Source of the DNA: Microbacterium karelineae
Lineage (GTDB): Bacteria; Actinomycetota; Actinomycetes; Actinomycetales; Microbacteriaceae
Reading direction: 5' to 3'
Length of the DNA stretch: 62,263 bases
Assembly: GCF_009745985.1 (NCBI RefSeq)
Contig: NZ_WFIX01000185.1
Coordinates: forward strand, 1 to 62,263
The notes under the pieces are model-generated. The model did no database searches and was not told the DNA's origin. It saw only the letters and a program-made list of their open reading frames with translations. Shown one piece after another: positions 8,799 through 17,939 of the stretch. How positions within the stretch are numbered: position 1 is the stretch's first letter; the number at the start of each line of letters is the position of its first letter. Position numbers and translations under genes: made by a program.

Positions 8799-10367
8799 TC
8801 AGCCCTCGTCGGTGAGGTAGACGTTCTTGATCTTCTTCGGCCCTCCCGCGAACGGGCCCGTGTCGAAGTCGTGCACCTCGACGCGGATGTCGCCCGTCGA
8901 GGGATCCTCCTCGAGCGATTGCGCGAAGTCGCGCGACACCGAGGCGAGGTGGGCGACGACGCCCGCCGAAGCCCGCGTCGCGAGCTCGTCGCGCGCGGCG
9001 TCCGAGAGCTCCGCGTCCTCGCGCAGCTGGAGGTGCACGATCGGCCGACGGTCGTGCAGGCCGACGTCGACGAGGCCGAGCGTGAACGACGCGATCGCGC
9101 GGGCGTGCGGATTGTCGCGGTAGAGCCCGTTCTCGACGTCGAGCGGGTAGATGTTCGCCCCCATGTACGAGATCGTCGCGTCGGAGCGCCCGTAGAGCAG
9201 CAGGAACGGCAGCCCGAGCCGCTGCGTCGCGTGGGCGCGGTCGAACTCGGCGGCGAGGCGCGGATGGCGGGCGACGTGCCGCCGCATCTCGGGGAACGAC
9301 ACGAGGGCCGCCTCGTCATGGATGTTGTAGCGCAGCTTCGGTGCCATGATCGACGTCGCGTTCAGCGTCGCGAGCAGCTCGCCGTCCTGGGTCGTCTCGA
9401 GGTATGTGTCGAGCGGGTTGTACTGGAACACCATCGGCGTACGGGTCTCGTCGTCGCCGAGCACCTCGGCGCGCAGCCCCGGATGCGCGATCAGGCTGCG
9501 CCGCAGCCACACCGACAGGTCGGTCTCGCCGCCCATCCCGATCGTGAGATCCGATGCCCCGTAGCCGGAGTACACGCGCCGGAACCGCTCCTGCAGGTAG
9601 TCGCGCAGCCCCTCCGTCATCGCCTCGCCGCCGACGAAGCCGTTGAGGTCCCAGCGGTCCCATTCCCAGCCCTCGGCGTCGAGCCGATCACGCAGGTGCT
9701 TCAGGAACGGCGGGTAGGCCGAGACGAGGTAGGTGTAGCGCGGCCCGAAGTGCCGCATCGTGTCGACGATCTTGTCGAGGTCGGGGCCCGTGTTCTTCAC
9801 CATCGCCACGCGCGCCATCGCGATGCCCGTATTGGTGCCGGTCGCCCACGCCCCCATCGAGAACGCGTTGATGCAGAACAGCCGCCTGGTCCCGAAGAGC
9901 GACGTGACGTATCCGGCGACGTTGCGGTGCACGGTCGACAGCTCTCGCTTCGAGCGCATCCAGTTGAACGGGGTGCCGCTGGATCCGCTCGACTCGTCGA
10001 TCACGGTGCCCGCGATCTCGATGCGCCCGCCCCAGCATCGATCCGCCTCGTCGTAGGGCACGACATAGTCCGCCTTGTCGGTCGGCGTGTACCGCTCCAG
10101 GTCCCACCAGCGGAAGCGGAAGCCGTTCGCGAGCTGGAAGTGCCGGTATGCGGGCACGTCGAGGAAGCCGTGCTGGCACATCATCCACGCGTGCAGCCGC
10201 GCGAAGCGGTCGAGCGTCGGGCGGTAGCGCCGCGCCGCGAAGCGCCACAGGGCCGGGTGGAGGCGGTACAGCGAGTACACGCTCGTGAGCAGCTTCGACA
10301 CGGCGCGCAGCGCCACCTGCCTGACGAGGCTCGCGCGCCCCTCGTCGGCCGGAACCGGAATGGTCAT
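8799..10367 (-). CDS. PaaK/CapK-like adenylate-forming enzyme
   Basis: The 522-residue protein belongs to the ANL adenylating superfamily, closest in character to phenylacetate-CoA ligase and CapK-like proteins. Motifs: P-loop-like SSGSSGTP at 127-134, SGYGASD near 267-273, NIHDEA near 348, GRSDA near 393, and a C-terminal KKIKN near 511-515 likely to hold the catalytic Lys. It should activate a carboxylate with ATP and pass the acyl group to CoA or another acceptor. Start ATG at 10367 (MTIPVPADEG) has a GGGGGAGGG-type Shine-Dalgarno; an upstream in-frame start adds only 13 residues. It is first gene of the three-gene operon; its substrate is not recognisable. Confidence 0.75.
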   Translation of the reverse strand: MTIPVPADEGRASLVRQVALRAVSKLLTSVYSLYRLHPALWRFAARRYRPTLDRFARLHAWMMCQHGFLDVPAYRHFQLANGFRFRWWDLERYTPTDKADYVVPYDEADRCWGGRIEIAGTVIDESSGSSGTPFNWMRSKRELSTVHRNVAGYVTSLFGTRRLFCINAFSMGAWATGTNTGIAMARVAMVKNTGPDLDKIVDTMRHFGPRYTYLVSAYPPFLKHLRDRLDAEGWEWDRWDLNGFVGGEAMTEGLRDYLQERFRRVYSGYGASDLTIGMGGETDLSVWLRRSLIAHPGLRAEVLGDDETRTPMVFQYNPLDTYLETTQDGELLATLNATSIMAPKLRYNIHDEAALVSFPEMRRHVARHPRLAAEFDRAHATQRLGLPFLLLYGRSDATISYMGANIYPLDVENGLYRDNPHARAIASFTLGLVDVGLHDRRPIVHLQLREDAELSDAARDELATRASAGVVAHLASVSRDFAQSLEEDPSTGDIRVEVHDFDTGPFAGGPKKIKNVYLTDEG

Positions 10368-10513
10368 GCGCCCTCCCCCTCGATGACGACACCCTGCCCT
10401 GAGCATAGGGCGCGGGAGGCCGCGCGACGAGGCTCTGATCGTCCCGGACGATCGGTCGGGTGCGCCGGACGCTCGGTCGGGCGGCGCGGACCGCGCCCTG
10501 CGAGCGTCGAAGC

Positions 10514-11728
10514 ATGACCGATACCGACACCGTCCGGATCCCGCCCGCCGCCGCGCCTGCGCCGACGCGGCTGCGCTACGCCGCCCTCGTGATGATGACG
10601 CTCACGAGCTTCTCGCTCGTCAGCGCGGAGTTCCTCCCCAACGGCCTCCTCACCGACATGGCGGCCGATCTCGGGGTGACGCCCGGACAGGCCGGGCAGA
10701 CCGTCACGGTCACGGCGTTCGTCGGGCTCATCGCGGCCCCGACGGTGGGGCTCGTCGTGCCGAAGGCCGACCGGCGCACGCTGCTCGCCGTGCTGGCGGC
10801 GGCCGCCGCCGTGTCGAACCTCGCGGTCGCATTCGCCCCGCAGCTCTGGCTGATCCTCGTCGCGCGCATCCTCCTCGGCATCGCGCTGAGCGGGTTCTGG
10901 GCCATGTCGCTGAGCGTCTCGGCGCGCATCGCCGGCCCGGAGCACCTCGGCCGCGCCGTGATGTTCACCACGGCGGGCGTCTCGCTCGCGACCGTCGCCG
11001 GCGTCCCCATCGGCGTGCTGCTGTCGAGCTTCGCCGACTGGCGCGCGGTGTTCGTCGCCGCGGCCGTCGTCACGGCGGGCGTCGCGCTCGGCCTGCGGAT
11101 CCTGCTGCCGTCCGTTCCCGCCGAGAAGGCGACGAGCATCCGCGGCCTCGTCGACACGCTGCGCCGCCCCGGCCTCTCCCTGGGGCTCGTGGGCCACGTG
11201 CTGATCGTCTTCGGCCACGTCACGGCGTACACGTACATCCGGCTCGCGCTCGAGCGGGTGAGCATCGACGGGCGGCCCCTCGACGAGGCCGGCGTCGTGC
11301 TCATGCTCGTGCTCTTCGGCGCGGGCGGCCTCGTCGGCAACGTCGCGACGGGTGCGCTCGTCGACCGCCACCTCGGCACGCTGCGCGCGGCCGTTCCGAT
11401 GCTCGTCGCGGCCTCGATCCTCGTGGCGCTCGTCGGATCCGGATCCGCGTGGGTGTTCGGCATCGCCGTCTTCGTCTGGGGCACGGCGTTCGGCGGCTGG
11501 CTCATCGTCCTGAACGCGTGGATCGGCCGCCACGCGCCCGACCGCCTCGAGTCGGGCGGCGCCCTCGTCGTCGTCGGCTTCCAGCTGGCGATCGTCCTCG
11601 CGGCGGGCCTCGGCGGCCTGATCGTCGACCTGGGCGGCGTGCCGCCGACCTACGCGCTCGCGGCGATCTGCACGGGTGTCGGCACCGCGCTGTTCGTCGC
11701 GGCCGGCCGCGGATCCGGCGCACGGTAG
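10514..11728 (+). CDS. MFS efflux transporter (DHA1 type)
   Basis: A 404-residue, 12-segment major facilitator. TM1 carries SAEFLPNGLL, and the first half has AGQTVTVTAFVGLIAAP, both typical of the DHA1 sub-group that includes the nucleoside exporter NepI and the PbuE/AraJ-like pumps. It probably exports a drug or metabolite by proton antiport. Start ATG at 10514 is followed by a short hydrophilic N-terminus; the upstream in-frame extension is not membrane-like. It diverges from the adenylating operon and converges on the AraC regulator. Substrate unknown. Confidence 0.85.
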   Translation: MTDTDTVRIPPAAAPAPTRLRYAALVMMTLTSFSLVSAEFLPNGLLTDMAADLGVTPGQAGQTVTVTAFVGLIAAPTVGLVVPKADRRTLLAVLAAAAAVSNLAVAFAPQLWLILVARILLGIALSGFWAMSLSVSARIAGPEHLGRAVMFTTAGVSLATVAGVPIGVLLSSFADWRAVFVAAAVVTAGVALGLRILLPSVPAEKATSIRGLVDTLRRPGLSLGLVGHVLIVFGHVTAYTYIRLALERVSIDGRPLDEAGVVLMLVLFGAGGLVGNVATGALVDRHLGTLRAAVPMLVAASILVALVGSGSAWVFGIAVFVWGTAFGGWLIVLNAWIGRHAPDRLESGGALVVVGFQLAIVLAAGLGGLIVDLGGVPPTYALAAICTGVGTALFVAAGRGSGAR

Positions 11729-11824
11729 GCCCGGCCGCGCCACCGCGCCCCTCGCGCGGAGACGAGCCGGATGCGCATCGACGCACGTCGCGCCGACCCG
11801 CGGATCCGGCTCTGCCGCGGTCTC

Positions 11825-12682
11825 CTACGCGGGCTCCAGGACCGGCCGCGCGCGCCACGCGGAGGGTGCCAGGCCGGTGCTCCGGCGGAACGCGCGGCTG
11901 AAGCCCTCGTCCGAGGCGTATCCGAGCCGTCGCGCCGCATCGGACACGCTGGCACCGTCCGCGAGGAGCGTCTTGGCTGCGTCGACGCGGACAGCCGTGA
12001 GGTAGGCGGCCGGTGTCCGCCCGGTCACGGCGCGGAACCGGTCCGCGAACACCGTGCGCGACATCGCGCCGATCGCCGCGAGGCGCTCGACGGACCAGGG
12101 CCGCCCCGGATCGGCGTGGATCGCGTCGAGAACGCGCGCGAGGAACGGATCCGCGGAGCGCGCGGGCCAGCCGGTCGGCGCGCAGCCGGCCTCAGCCCAC
12201 GCGCGAATCGCCGCGAGCACCACCGTCGTGGCCATGAGCGCGCAGATCGTGCCGTTCGCGGGGCGCGGGACCGCGCATCCGTCCCGCGCCATGTCGCCGG
12301 CCACCGCCGCGATCGTCGGTTCGGCATCGGCGAACGCCGACACCGCGAGAAGGTCGGGGATGACGTCGGTCTCCGGCGGCGCGCCGGACACCAGCTCGAG
12401 CTCGGAGACCACCAGCTCGGCGGCGGTGTCGGCGCGAAGCGTGTGGTGCTCCCGCCCCATCGAGACGATCGCGGCGCCCGCCGGCATGTCGACGACGCCG
12501 GCCGCGGGTGAGGCCGCGACGCGGCCGGAGACGACGTACCCGAGCGTTGCAACGCCCGCCCTCAGGCGCAGCCGCTCCCCCGCCGCGAGCGTCGGGCGGT
12601 GGCCGTCGAGCACTCGCCAGCGGATCCCCGCGAGCATCCTCTCGAGCGACTCGGATCCGGCGAACTGCGCGGTGTCTGCCAT
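11825..12682 (-). CDS. AraC-family transcriptional regulator
   Basis: The 285-residue protein has an N-terminal cupin-like sensing half (the AraC-binding cupin_6 type) and a C-terminal double HTH (residues ~185-280: WSVERLAAIGAMSRTVFADR, then DAARRLGYASDEGFSRAFRR with the RxTGxxPxxWR-type end). The GYASDEGFSRAFRR segment is diagnostic of AraC/XylS. It converges with the MFS gene and lies 46 bp downstream of the alcohol dehydrogenase operon on the same strand. Targets could be either neighbour; nothing in sequence decides. Confidence 0.88.
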   Translation of the reverse strand: MADTAQFAGSESLERMLAGIRWRVLDGHRPTLAAGERLRLRAGVATLGYVVSGRVAASPAAGVVDMPAGAAIVSMGREHHTLRADTAAELVVSELELVSGAPPETDVIPDLLAVSAFADAEPTIAAVAGDMARDGCAVPRPANGTICALMATTVVLAAIRAWAEAGCAPTGWPARSADPFLARVLDAIHADPGRPWSVERLAAIGAMSRTVFADRFRAVTGRTPAAYLTAVRVDAAKTLLADGASVSDAARRLGYASDEGFSRAFRRSTGLAPSAWRARPVLEPA

Positions 12683-12728
12683 GCAGGCGACAACCTCCGG
12701 CGAGCGCGGCCTATTCCGGTGGCGCCGC

Positions 12729-13826
12729 TCAGAACACGATCACGGGTTTCACCGTCACGCCCTGACGCATGTCGGCCGCTGCCTGCGAGATCTCGTCCAG
12801 GGAGTAGGCCTTCTCGATCTTCTCGAGCGGCAGCCGGCCCGCCGCATGCAGCTCCACCAGCTCCGGGATGAGGTGCTGCGGCACGGTGTCGCCCATCGTG
12901 ACGCCGCGCAGCACCTTGCCCGCGAGGATCCCCTGGATGTCGACGGGGATCTCGGTTCCGGGCGGAGGGGCGCCGCACACCAGGACGGTGCCGCGGATCC
13001 CGGCGGCATCGAGCGCGCCGCGCGCGACCGCGGGGCTGCCTGTCGTGTCGAAGCTGAGGTCGACTCCGCGTCCGGAGGTGAACTCCTCCAGACGGGCCGC
13101 GACCGACTCGGATCCCGCGTTGATGGTGTGCGTCGCACCGAGCTCCCGAGCGGTCGCCAGGCGCGCGTCGACCAGGTCGATGGCGATCAGCGCGGCGGGC
13201 GCACGAAGCGACGCTGCGATGAGCGCCGACAGCCCCACGGCGCCGGCGCCGTACACCGCGACGACGTCGTTCGGACCGGGGTCGAGCACGTTCCACATCG
13301 ATCCGAATCCCGTGAGGACACCGCACCCGAGCGGTGCCAGCACGGCGAGATCGGCGTCCGCGTCGACCTTGACGAGGGACCGCTCGTCGGCGATCGCGTG
13401 GGTGCCGAACGACGACTGACCGAAGAAGTGAGATGCGAGAGGGCCGCCGTCGCGGGTCACACCCGCCGACCCCTTCTCGCGCAGCGCGCCCATGAGGTTC
13501 CGAGGCGCCCAGGTCTCGCAGTACGCGGGATGTCCCGTCTCGCAGCCGGTGCATGCGCCGCAGGAGGTGAAGCTGAGCAGCACCTTGTCACCGGGGACGA
13601 CGTCCGAGACGCCGGCGCCGACGCGTTCGACGACGCCGGAGCCCTCGTGCCCGATGATACCGGGGCTCGGAAACGGTACACCGCCCGCGACGACTCCGAG
13701 GTCGGTGTGGCACAGCCCGGTCGCGACGATCCGCACGAGCACCTCGCCCGCTCCCGGTTCGTCGTACTCGACGTCCGTGATGATCAGTTCGCCGTGCTCC
13801 AGAACGGCGGCCCGTCCCGATATCAC
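12729..13826 (-). CDS. Zinc-dependent (aryl) alcohol dehydrogenase
   Basis: A 365-residue medium-chain dehydrogenase/reductase oxidising an alcohol to aldehyde with NAD(P)+. Catalytic Zn ligands: C39 (GLCHTD) with H60-E61 (GHEGSG). Structural Zn: C89, C92, C95 and C103. The Rossmann motif YGAGAVGLSA lies near 193-202. The overall pattern, including long loops near 110-150, is that of benzyl-alcohol/geraniol-type dehydrogenases rather than short-chain ADH. GTG start overlaps the ALDH stop by 4 nt (GTGA). Coupled to the upstream aldehyde dehydrogenase, it likely feeds a two-step alcohol-to-acid oxidation. Confidence 0.88.
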   Translation of the reverse strand: MISGRAAVLEHGELIITDVEYDEPGAGEVLVRIVATGLCHTDLGVVAGGVPFPSPGIIGHEGSGVVERVGAGVSDVVPGDKVLLSFTSCGACTGCETGHPAYCETWAPRNLMGALREKGSAGVTRDGGPLASHFFGQSSFGTHAIADERSLVKVDADADLAVLAPLGCGVLTGFGSMWNVLDPGPNDVVAVYGAGAVGLSALIAASLRAPAALIAIDLVDARLATARELGATHTINAGSESVAARLEEFTSGRGVDLSFDTTGSPAVARGALDAAGIRGTVLVCGAPPPGTEIPVDIQGILAGKVLRGVTMGDTVPQHLIPELVELHAAGRLPLEKIEKAYSLDEISQAAADMRQGVTVKPVIVF

Positions 13827-15319
13827 CGGGAGCCGTCCTGTCCGAGATGAATGACGATGGAGTGGGACCTCAGGTAGGACGCCATCGCCTCGGGGCCTCC
13901 CTCACGCCCCCATCCCGACGACTTCACGCCGCCGAACGAGATCGCGGGGTCGAGCGTCCCCCACCCGTTGACCCACGTGATGCCGGCTTCCAGCCGGGTC
14001 GAGACCCTGTGAGCCCTGGCGAGGTCCGCGGTCTGGATGCCGCTGGCCAGCCCGTACCTGGTGTCGTTGGCGAGCGCGATCGCCTCCTCCTCTGTGTCGA
14101 AGGGCTGCACGGTCAGCACGGGGCCGAACGTCTCCTCGACGACGATCTCTGTGGCCGGGTCCAGATCGGCGAGCACGGTCGGTGCGTAGTAGAAGCCACC
14201 ATTCAGGTCGACCGGATGGCCACCGGTGATCACGCGCGCGCCCGCGGCTCGGGCGCGATCGACCATGCCCGCCACCTTCTCGAGCTGCGCACGGCTGGCG
14301 AGCGGTCCGATCACGGTCTCCGGATCGGAGATGTCGCCGAACGGCACGTGCGGCAGCGCGTTCCCGAGGATCTCGAGCACCATGTCGTAGATCGGGCGCT
14401 CCACGAGCAGACGCGGACCCGCCATGCAGAACTGGCCGGAGTTGAAGACGAACGCAGAGATCACGGCCTGCATCGCGGCGTCGAGATCCACGTCGGCGAA
14501 CAGGATGTTCGCTGCGTTGCCGCCGAGTTCTGCGGTGAACGGCGTGAGCGACTGCGCCGCGAGCGCCGCGGCATGCGCCCCGACCTCGGTCGATCCGGTG
14601 AATGCGACCTTGTCGACGCTCGGGTGGGAGACCAGATGGTCGCCCAGAGTCGAGCCGGCCCCTGTGACGACGTTGAACACGCCGTCAGGGACGCCCGCCT
14701 GCTGCAGGATGTCCGCCATGATCAGCGCGGACAGCGGGGTGATGCTGGCCGGCTTGTGCACGACGGTGTTGCCCGCGATCAGCGCCGGCGCGATCTTCGT
14801 GCTCGCGAGGATCAACGGGAAGTTGAACGGCGTGACCGCCACGACCACGCCATGAGGCTCCTTTCTGACATAGGCGTGGGCGTTCGCCGTGATCTCACGG
14901 ACGTCGGCGTCGAGATGATGCCCGAGCGCCGCGTAGTACTCGTACAGTTCGGCGGCGTTGTTCACGTCGACGCTGCGGGCGAACGTGATCGGCTTGCCGA
15001 CGTTCGCGCTCTCGACCTGCGCCAGCTCCTCGGCCCGGTCGCGCATCAGCTCATAGGCACGGTGCAGGATGCGGGCGCGTTCTCGACTCGACAGCTGGGA
15101 CCACACCCCCGAGTCGAAGGCGGAGCGCGCCGCGGCCACGGCGGCATCCGCATCGGCGGTCGTCCCGCGGGCCACGTCGGTGAGCTTTCGCCCCGTGGCC
15201 GGGGAGACCACGTCCGTGCGGCCGCCGTCCGAAGCCTCCGTCCACCTGCCCCCGATGAACAGCCGTCCTGGCGCGATCTCTGTCGTCGTAGCAGCGGATG
15301 CCGTGTCGGCGATCGTCAT
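13823..15319 (-). CDS. NAD(P)-dependent aldehyde dehydrogenase
   Basis: A 498-residue class-I-like ALDH converting an aldehyde to its acid. Key features: substrate/cofactor loop TPFNFPL, GSTEVG nucleotide loop, ELGGNAAN with the general-base Glu, and NSGQFCMAG with the nucleophilic Cys. Start ATG at 15319 (MTIADTAS) follows a GAGGGG element; two more in-frame starts upstream would add up to 17 residues. It is first gene of a two-gene operon with the alcohol dehydrogenase (4-nt overlap). It lies downstream of a LuxR-type ATPase regulator on the same strand that probably controls it. The substrate is uncertain; aromatic or terpenoid aldehydes are possible from the ADH type. Confidence 0.9.
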   Translation of the reverse strand: MTIADTASAATTTEIAPGRLFIGGRWTEASDGGRTDVVSPATGRKLTDVARGTTADADAAVAAARSAFDSGVWSQLSSRERARILHRAYELMRDRAEELAQVESANVGKPITFARSVDVNNAAELYEYYAALGHHLDADVREITANAHAYVRKEPHGVVVAVTPFNFPLILASTKIAPALIAGNTVVHKPASITPLSALIMADILQQAGVPDGVFNVVTGAGSTLGDHLVSHPSVDKVAFTGSTEVGAHAAALAAQSLTPFTAELGGNAANILFADVDLDAAMQAVISAFVFNSGQFCMAGPRLLVERPIYDMVLEILGNALPHVPFGDISDPETVIGPLASRAQLEKVAGMVDRARAAGARVITGGHPVDLNGGFYYAPTVLADLDPATEIVVEETFGPVLTVQPFDTEEEAIALANDTRYGLASGIQTADLARAHRVSTRLEAGITWVNGWGTLDPAISFGGVKSSGWGREGGPEAMASYLRSHSIVIHLGQDGSR

Positions 15320-15427
15320 GTTGGTACCCCTCGTCCTCGTCATCGAGTCCGGCTCCGACGTGGAAGGCACAACGGAACCCGCACGGCAAGTCTCGTGCCC
15401 CGTGTTCCGATGCCGGTATCCGTAGGA

Positions 15428-17671
15428 TTACCGATTCTCCGCGGATGTCTCCCCGTAGCGCGCCTCGTACCAGGCCGCGATGCGGGCGCGGGAGCCGAAG
15501 CCGAGCTTGGCGAGGATGTGCTGCACGTGCGTGTCGACGGTGCGCACCGAGAGCACGAGCCGATCCGCGATCTCCCTATTGCTGAGCCCGGAATGGATGC
15601 CCGCGGCGACCTCCGCCTCCCGGTCGCTGAGCTCCGCCGCCGGAGGCCTCGCCGGGACGTATGAGGCGGCCTCGACGGGGCCGAGCCGCTCGCCGATCGC
15701 GGTCAGACGCGCGTAGCTGCGCTCTCCCAGGCGCGCTCGCACCACTGCGGCGCATCGGTCGTGATACTCAGCCATCTGAGGGCCATGCACCGAGATGTCG
15801 GATCCGATCCGGCGCCACCGGCGCCGTGCGGCGCCCAGCAGAACGGCGGACCTCTCGGATGGCGAGCGCGCCGCGTCGATCCAGCTGAGGAGTTCGAGCA
15901 CCAGGCACTCCGCCACGGGGTCGTCGATGCTGTCCTCGACCGCGAGGGCGGCGTTCGCCTGGCGTTCCGCCTCGTCCAACTCCCCGTCGGCGAACGCCGC
16001 GAGGCCGATCGACCACTGCGCGAGCGCTCGCACCCACCTCTCGCCGATGGACTCCGCACAGCGCGCCGCCTCCCGGGCCGACTCGGCGGCGGCGGGCAGA
16101 CCGAGGTGACTTGCGGCCACGGTCAGCTGGAACTGCGCCATGAGCGCCTCGTGCGGCAGACAGGCGCCCGTCGCCAGGGCGATCGAGCGACGGAACTCCG
16201 CATGGGCGGCCGCCGGGTCACCTGCGAACAGCGCGTGCGTGCCCTTCAGACGGTGCAGTTCGATCTCCACCACGATCGCCGGTCCTGATGACAGAGCCTC
16301 GCTCCTGCCGTCCACCTCGTTCAGGTACTGGTCCGCCTCCGCCAGGTCTCCCTGCAGGAGGCAGAACCATGCGGCGGCCAGGAGGGCCGATGCCCGGCTC
16401 TGCGCGCTCGGCCCCGGCAGCGCGAGCACGCGTGCGGCCCACCGACGTCCCTCCGGGAGGAATCCTCCGACGCCCCAGTGGTACCGAAGATGCGTGAACA
16501 GAGCCAGTGCGGCATCGGCGCCGACGGCAGTCGCCGTCTCCAGCGCCGCCTGAGACTCCGCGCGATCGGCCGCCTGCTCGGCGAGGATCTGCGCTTGCGC
16601 GGGTCCGTACCACTGCGCGTCCGCCGCCGCCGCACGCCGCCGATAATGGTCGAGATGGCGCAGCTCCGACCGCAGCCGCGTCCCTGCGTCGTCGGCGCGT
16701 TCCCGCCCATAGCCGCGGATGGTCTCGAGGAGCCGGAAACGGCCCGACGCGGGATCCGCCTCGACGACCGACTGCGCGACCAGCTCGTCGAGCGCATCGA
16801 CGACCTCGCCGTCCTGATCGCCCGTGACCGCGACGACGTCCTCGATCGCGAACGACCCAGCGAACACGCTGAGCTGCGCCCAGAGCGTGCGCTGCGCGGG
16901 CGTGCACAGTTCGTAGCTCCAGTCGACGACCGCACGCAGGGTGCGCTGCCGCGCGACCGCTGAGCGTGACGATCCGCCGAGGATCGTGAACCGCGCCGAT
17001 AGCCGCGCCATGAGGTCGGCCACAGACAGGGTGCGCAGGCGTGCGGCGGCGAGTTCGATCGCCAACGGCAGCCCGTCGAGCGCCCGGCACAGCTGTGCCG
17101 CCGTCTCGCGCTCGTCGTCGCGGAACGCGAACGATGCATCGGCGCTGCGTGCCCTGACCAGCAGCAGCTCGACCGCTTCGGCGACAGAGCCGTCCGTCGC
17201 CTCGACGTCGAGCGGTGGTGCGGGGAACACCTGCTCGCCGTCGATCTCCAGTCGCCGACGACTGGTCGCGACGATCGTGAGCGCGGGGATCGCTTCCAGA
17301 AGATCGTCGACGAACGCCGCGACATCGTCTACCAGGTGCTCGCAGTTGTCGAGCACGATGATGGCCGGGTCGTCGCCGACCTCGTCGCGAAGGAAGTCCA
17401 GCGGTTCCCGCGTCGACATCTCGACGCGCCGGAGCGCGCGGGCGAGGGCGAGCGGCAGGCCGCGGCCATCATGCAGGCGGCCGAGGTCGACGAACCAGCA
17501 TCGTGCACCGGAGCGGGCGGTACGGGCATTGACAGCGCGAATCGCGAGTCTCGTCTTCCCGACGCCGCCGACCCCGGTGATCGTGACCAGTCGTGACCGT
17601 GTCAGAAGACCGTCGAGGGCGGAGAGCTCGTCGTGGCGCCCGATGAACTCGCTGCGCGGCTCCTTGATCAC
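15428..17671 (-). CDS. Large ATP-binding LuxR-family regulator
   Basis: The 747-residue protein combines an N-terminal NB-ARC/AAA-like NTPase with a C-terminal LuxR HTH. Walker A is GVGGVGKT at 33-40; a Walker B-like IIVLDNCEHL follows near 107-116. A winged-helix/TPR-like helical middle covers ~280-660. The HTH spans ~680-735 (SDREAEVAAGIHSGLSNREI, then SVRTVDTHVQHILAKLGFGS). Such signal-transduction ATPases bind an inducer and activate adjacent catabolic genes. GTG start with AAGGAG at good spacing. The ALDH-ADH operon begins just over 100 bp downstream on the same strand and is the obvious target. Confidence 0.88.
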   Translation of the reverse strand: MIKEPRSEFIGRHDELSALDGLLTRSRLVTITGVGGVGKTRLAIRAVNARTARSGARCWFVDLGRLHDGRGLPLALARALRRVEMSTREPLDFLRDEVGDDPAIIVLDNCEHLVDDVAAFVDDLLEAIPALTIVATSRRRLEIDGEQVFPAPPLDVEATDGSVAEAVELLLVRARSADASFAFRDDERETAAQLCRALDGLPLAIELAAARLRTLSVADLMARLSARFTILGGSSRSAVARQRTLRAVVDWSYELCTPAQRTLWAQLSVFAGSFAIEDVVAVTGDQDGEVVDALDELVAQSVVEADPASGRFRLLETIRGYGRERADDAGTRLRSELRHLDHYRRRAAAADAQWYGPAQAQILAEQAADRAESQAALETATAVGADAALALFTHLRYHWGVGGFLPEGRRWAARVLALPGPSAQSRASALLAAAWFCLLQGDLAEADQYLNEVDGRSEALSSGPAIVVEIELHRLKGTHALFAGDPAAAHAEFRRSIALATGACLPHEALMAQFQLTVAASHLGLPAAAESAREAARCAESIGERWVRALAQWSIGLAAFADGELDEAERQANAALAVEDSIDDPVAECLVLELLSWIDAARSPSERSAVLLGAARRRWRRIGSDISVHGPQMAEYHDRCAAVVRARLGERSYARLTAIGERLGPVEAASYVPARPPAAELSDREAEVAAGIHSGLSNREIADRLVLSVRTVDTHVQHILAKLGFGSRARIAAWYEARYGETSAENR

Positions 17672-17706
17672 CGAGACTCCTTCGTCTCCGACTCTGCCCA
17701 GCAGAT

Positions 17707-17740
17707 GACGAGAGCCTGGCGTGTCGGCCAGGCTCTCGTC
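17707..17740 (-). terminator. Terminator downstream of tRNA-Arg
   Basis: A perfect 14-bp stem (17707-17720 with 17727-17740) and a 6-nt loop follow the tRNA on the minus strand and precede the LuxR gene. Confidence 0.65.
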
Positions 17741-17771
17741 GGGTGACGCGTCTCTCGACTCATCACATCGG

Positions 17772-17844
17772 TGCGCCCGAAGGGACTCGAACCCCTAACC
17801 TTCTGATCCGTAGTCAGATGCTCTATCCATTGAGCTACGGGCGC
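17772..17844 (-). tRNA. tRNA-Arg (anticodon ACG)
   Basis: The minus strand folds into a 73-nt cloverleaf: acceptor stem GCGCCCG/CGGGCGC, D arm GCTC...GAGC, anticodon stem TCTGA/TCAGA with loop CTACGGA (anticodon ACG) and T arm AGGGG TTCGAGT CCCTT. ACG decodes CGU/CGC/CGA after A34-to-inosine editing. CCA is not encoded. Ends may be off by one base. A 14-bp stem terminator follows. Confidence 0.93.
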
Positions 17845-17939
17845 CTTCCATTGCCGTGGCAACTCATATAGCCTACAACGCCCACCGCTCGGAACGGAAA
17901 TCGGGCGGGCATCGCCTCAGCCCCGGGCGTGTCTGGGCG

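Noticed and set aside
6369-10517. A 1382-codon plus-strand open frame opposite the three-gene operon
   Set aside because: Low-complexity Arg/His/Glu-rich product antisense to three genes with clear family motifs.
12729-17671. Possible horizontal transfer of the ADH-ALDH-LuxR block, because GGATCC is rarer there (about 4 by eye in 4.9 kb) than in 5.9-10.4 kb (about 15)
   Set aside because: The core nrd genes are equally poor in GGATCC, and no integrase or attachment site is seen near the tRNA, so the difference is not evidence of transfer.
17668-17862. A 64-codon open frame reading PVAQWIEHLTTDQKVRGSSP
   Set aside because: It is the translation of the tRNA-Arg gene; this peptide pattern is a familiar artefact.
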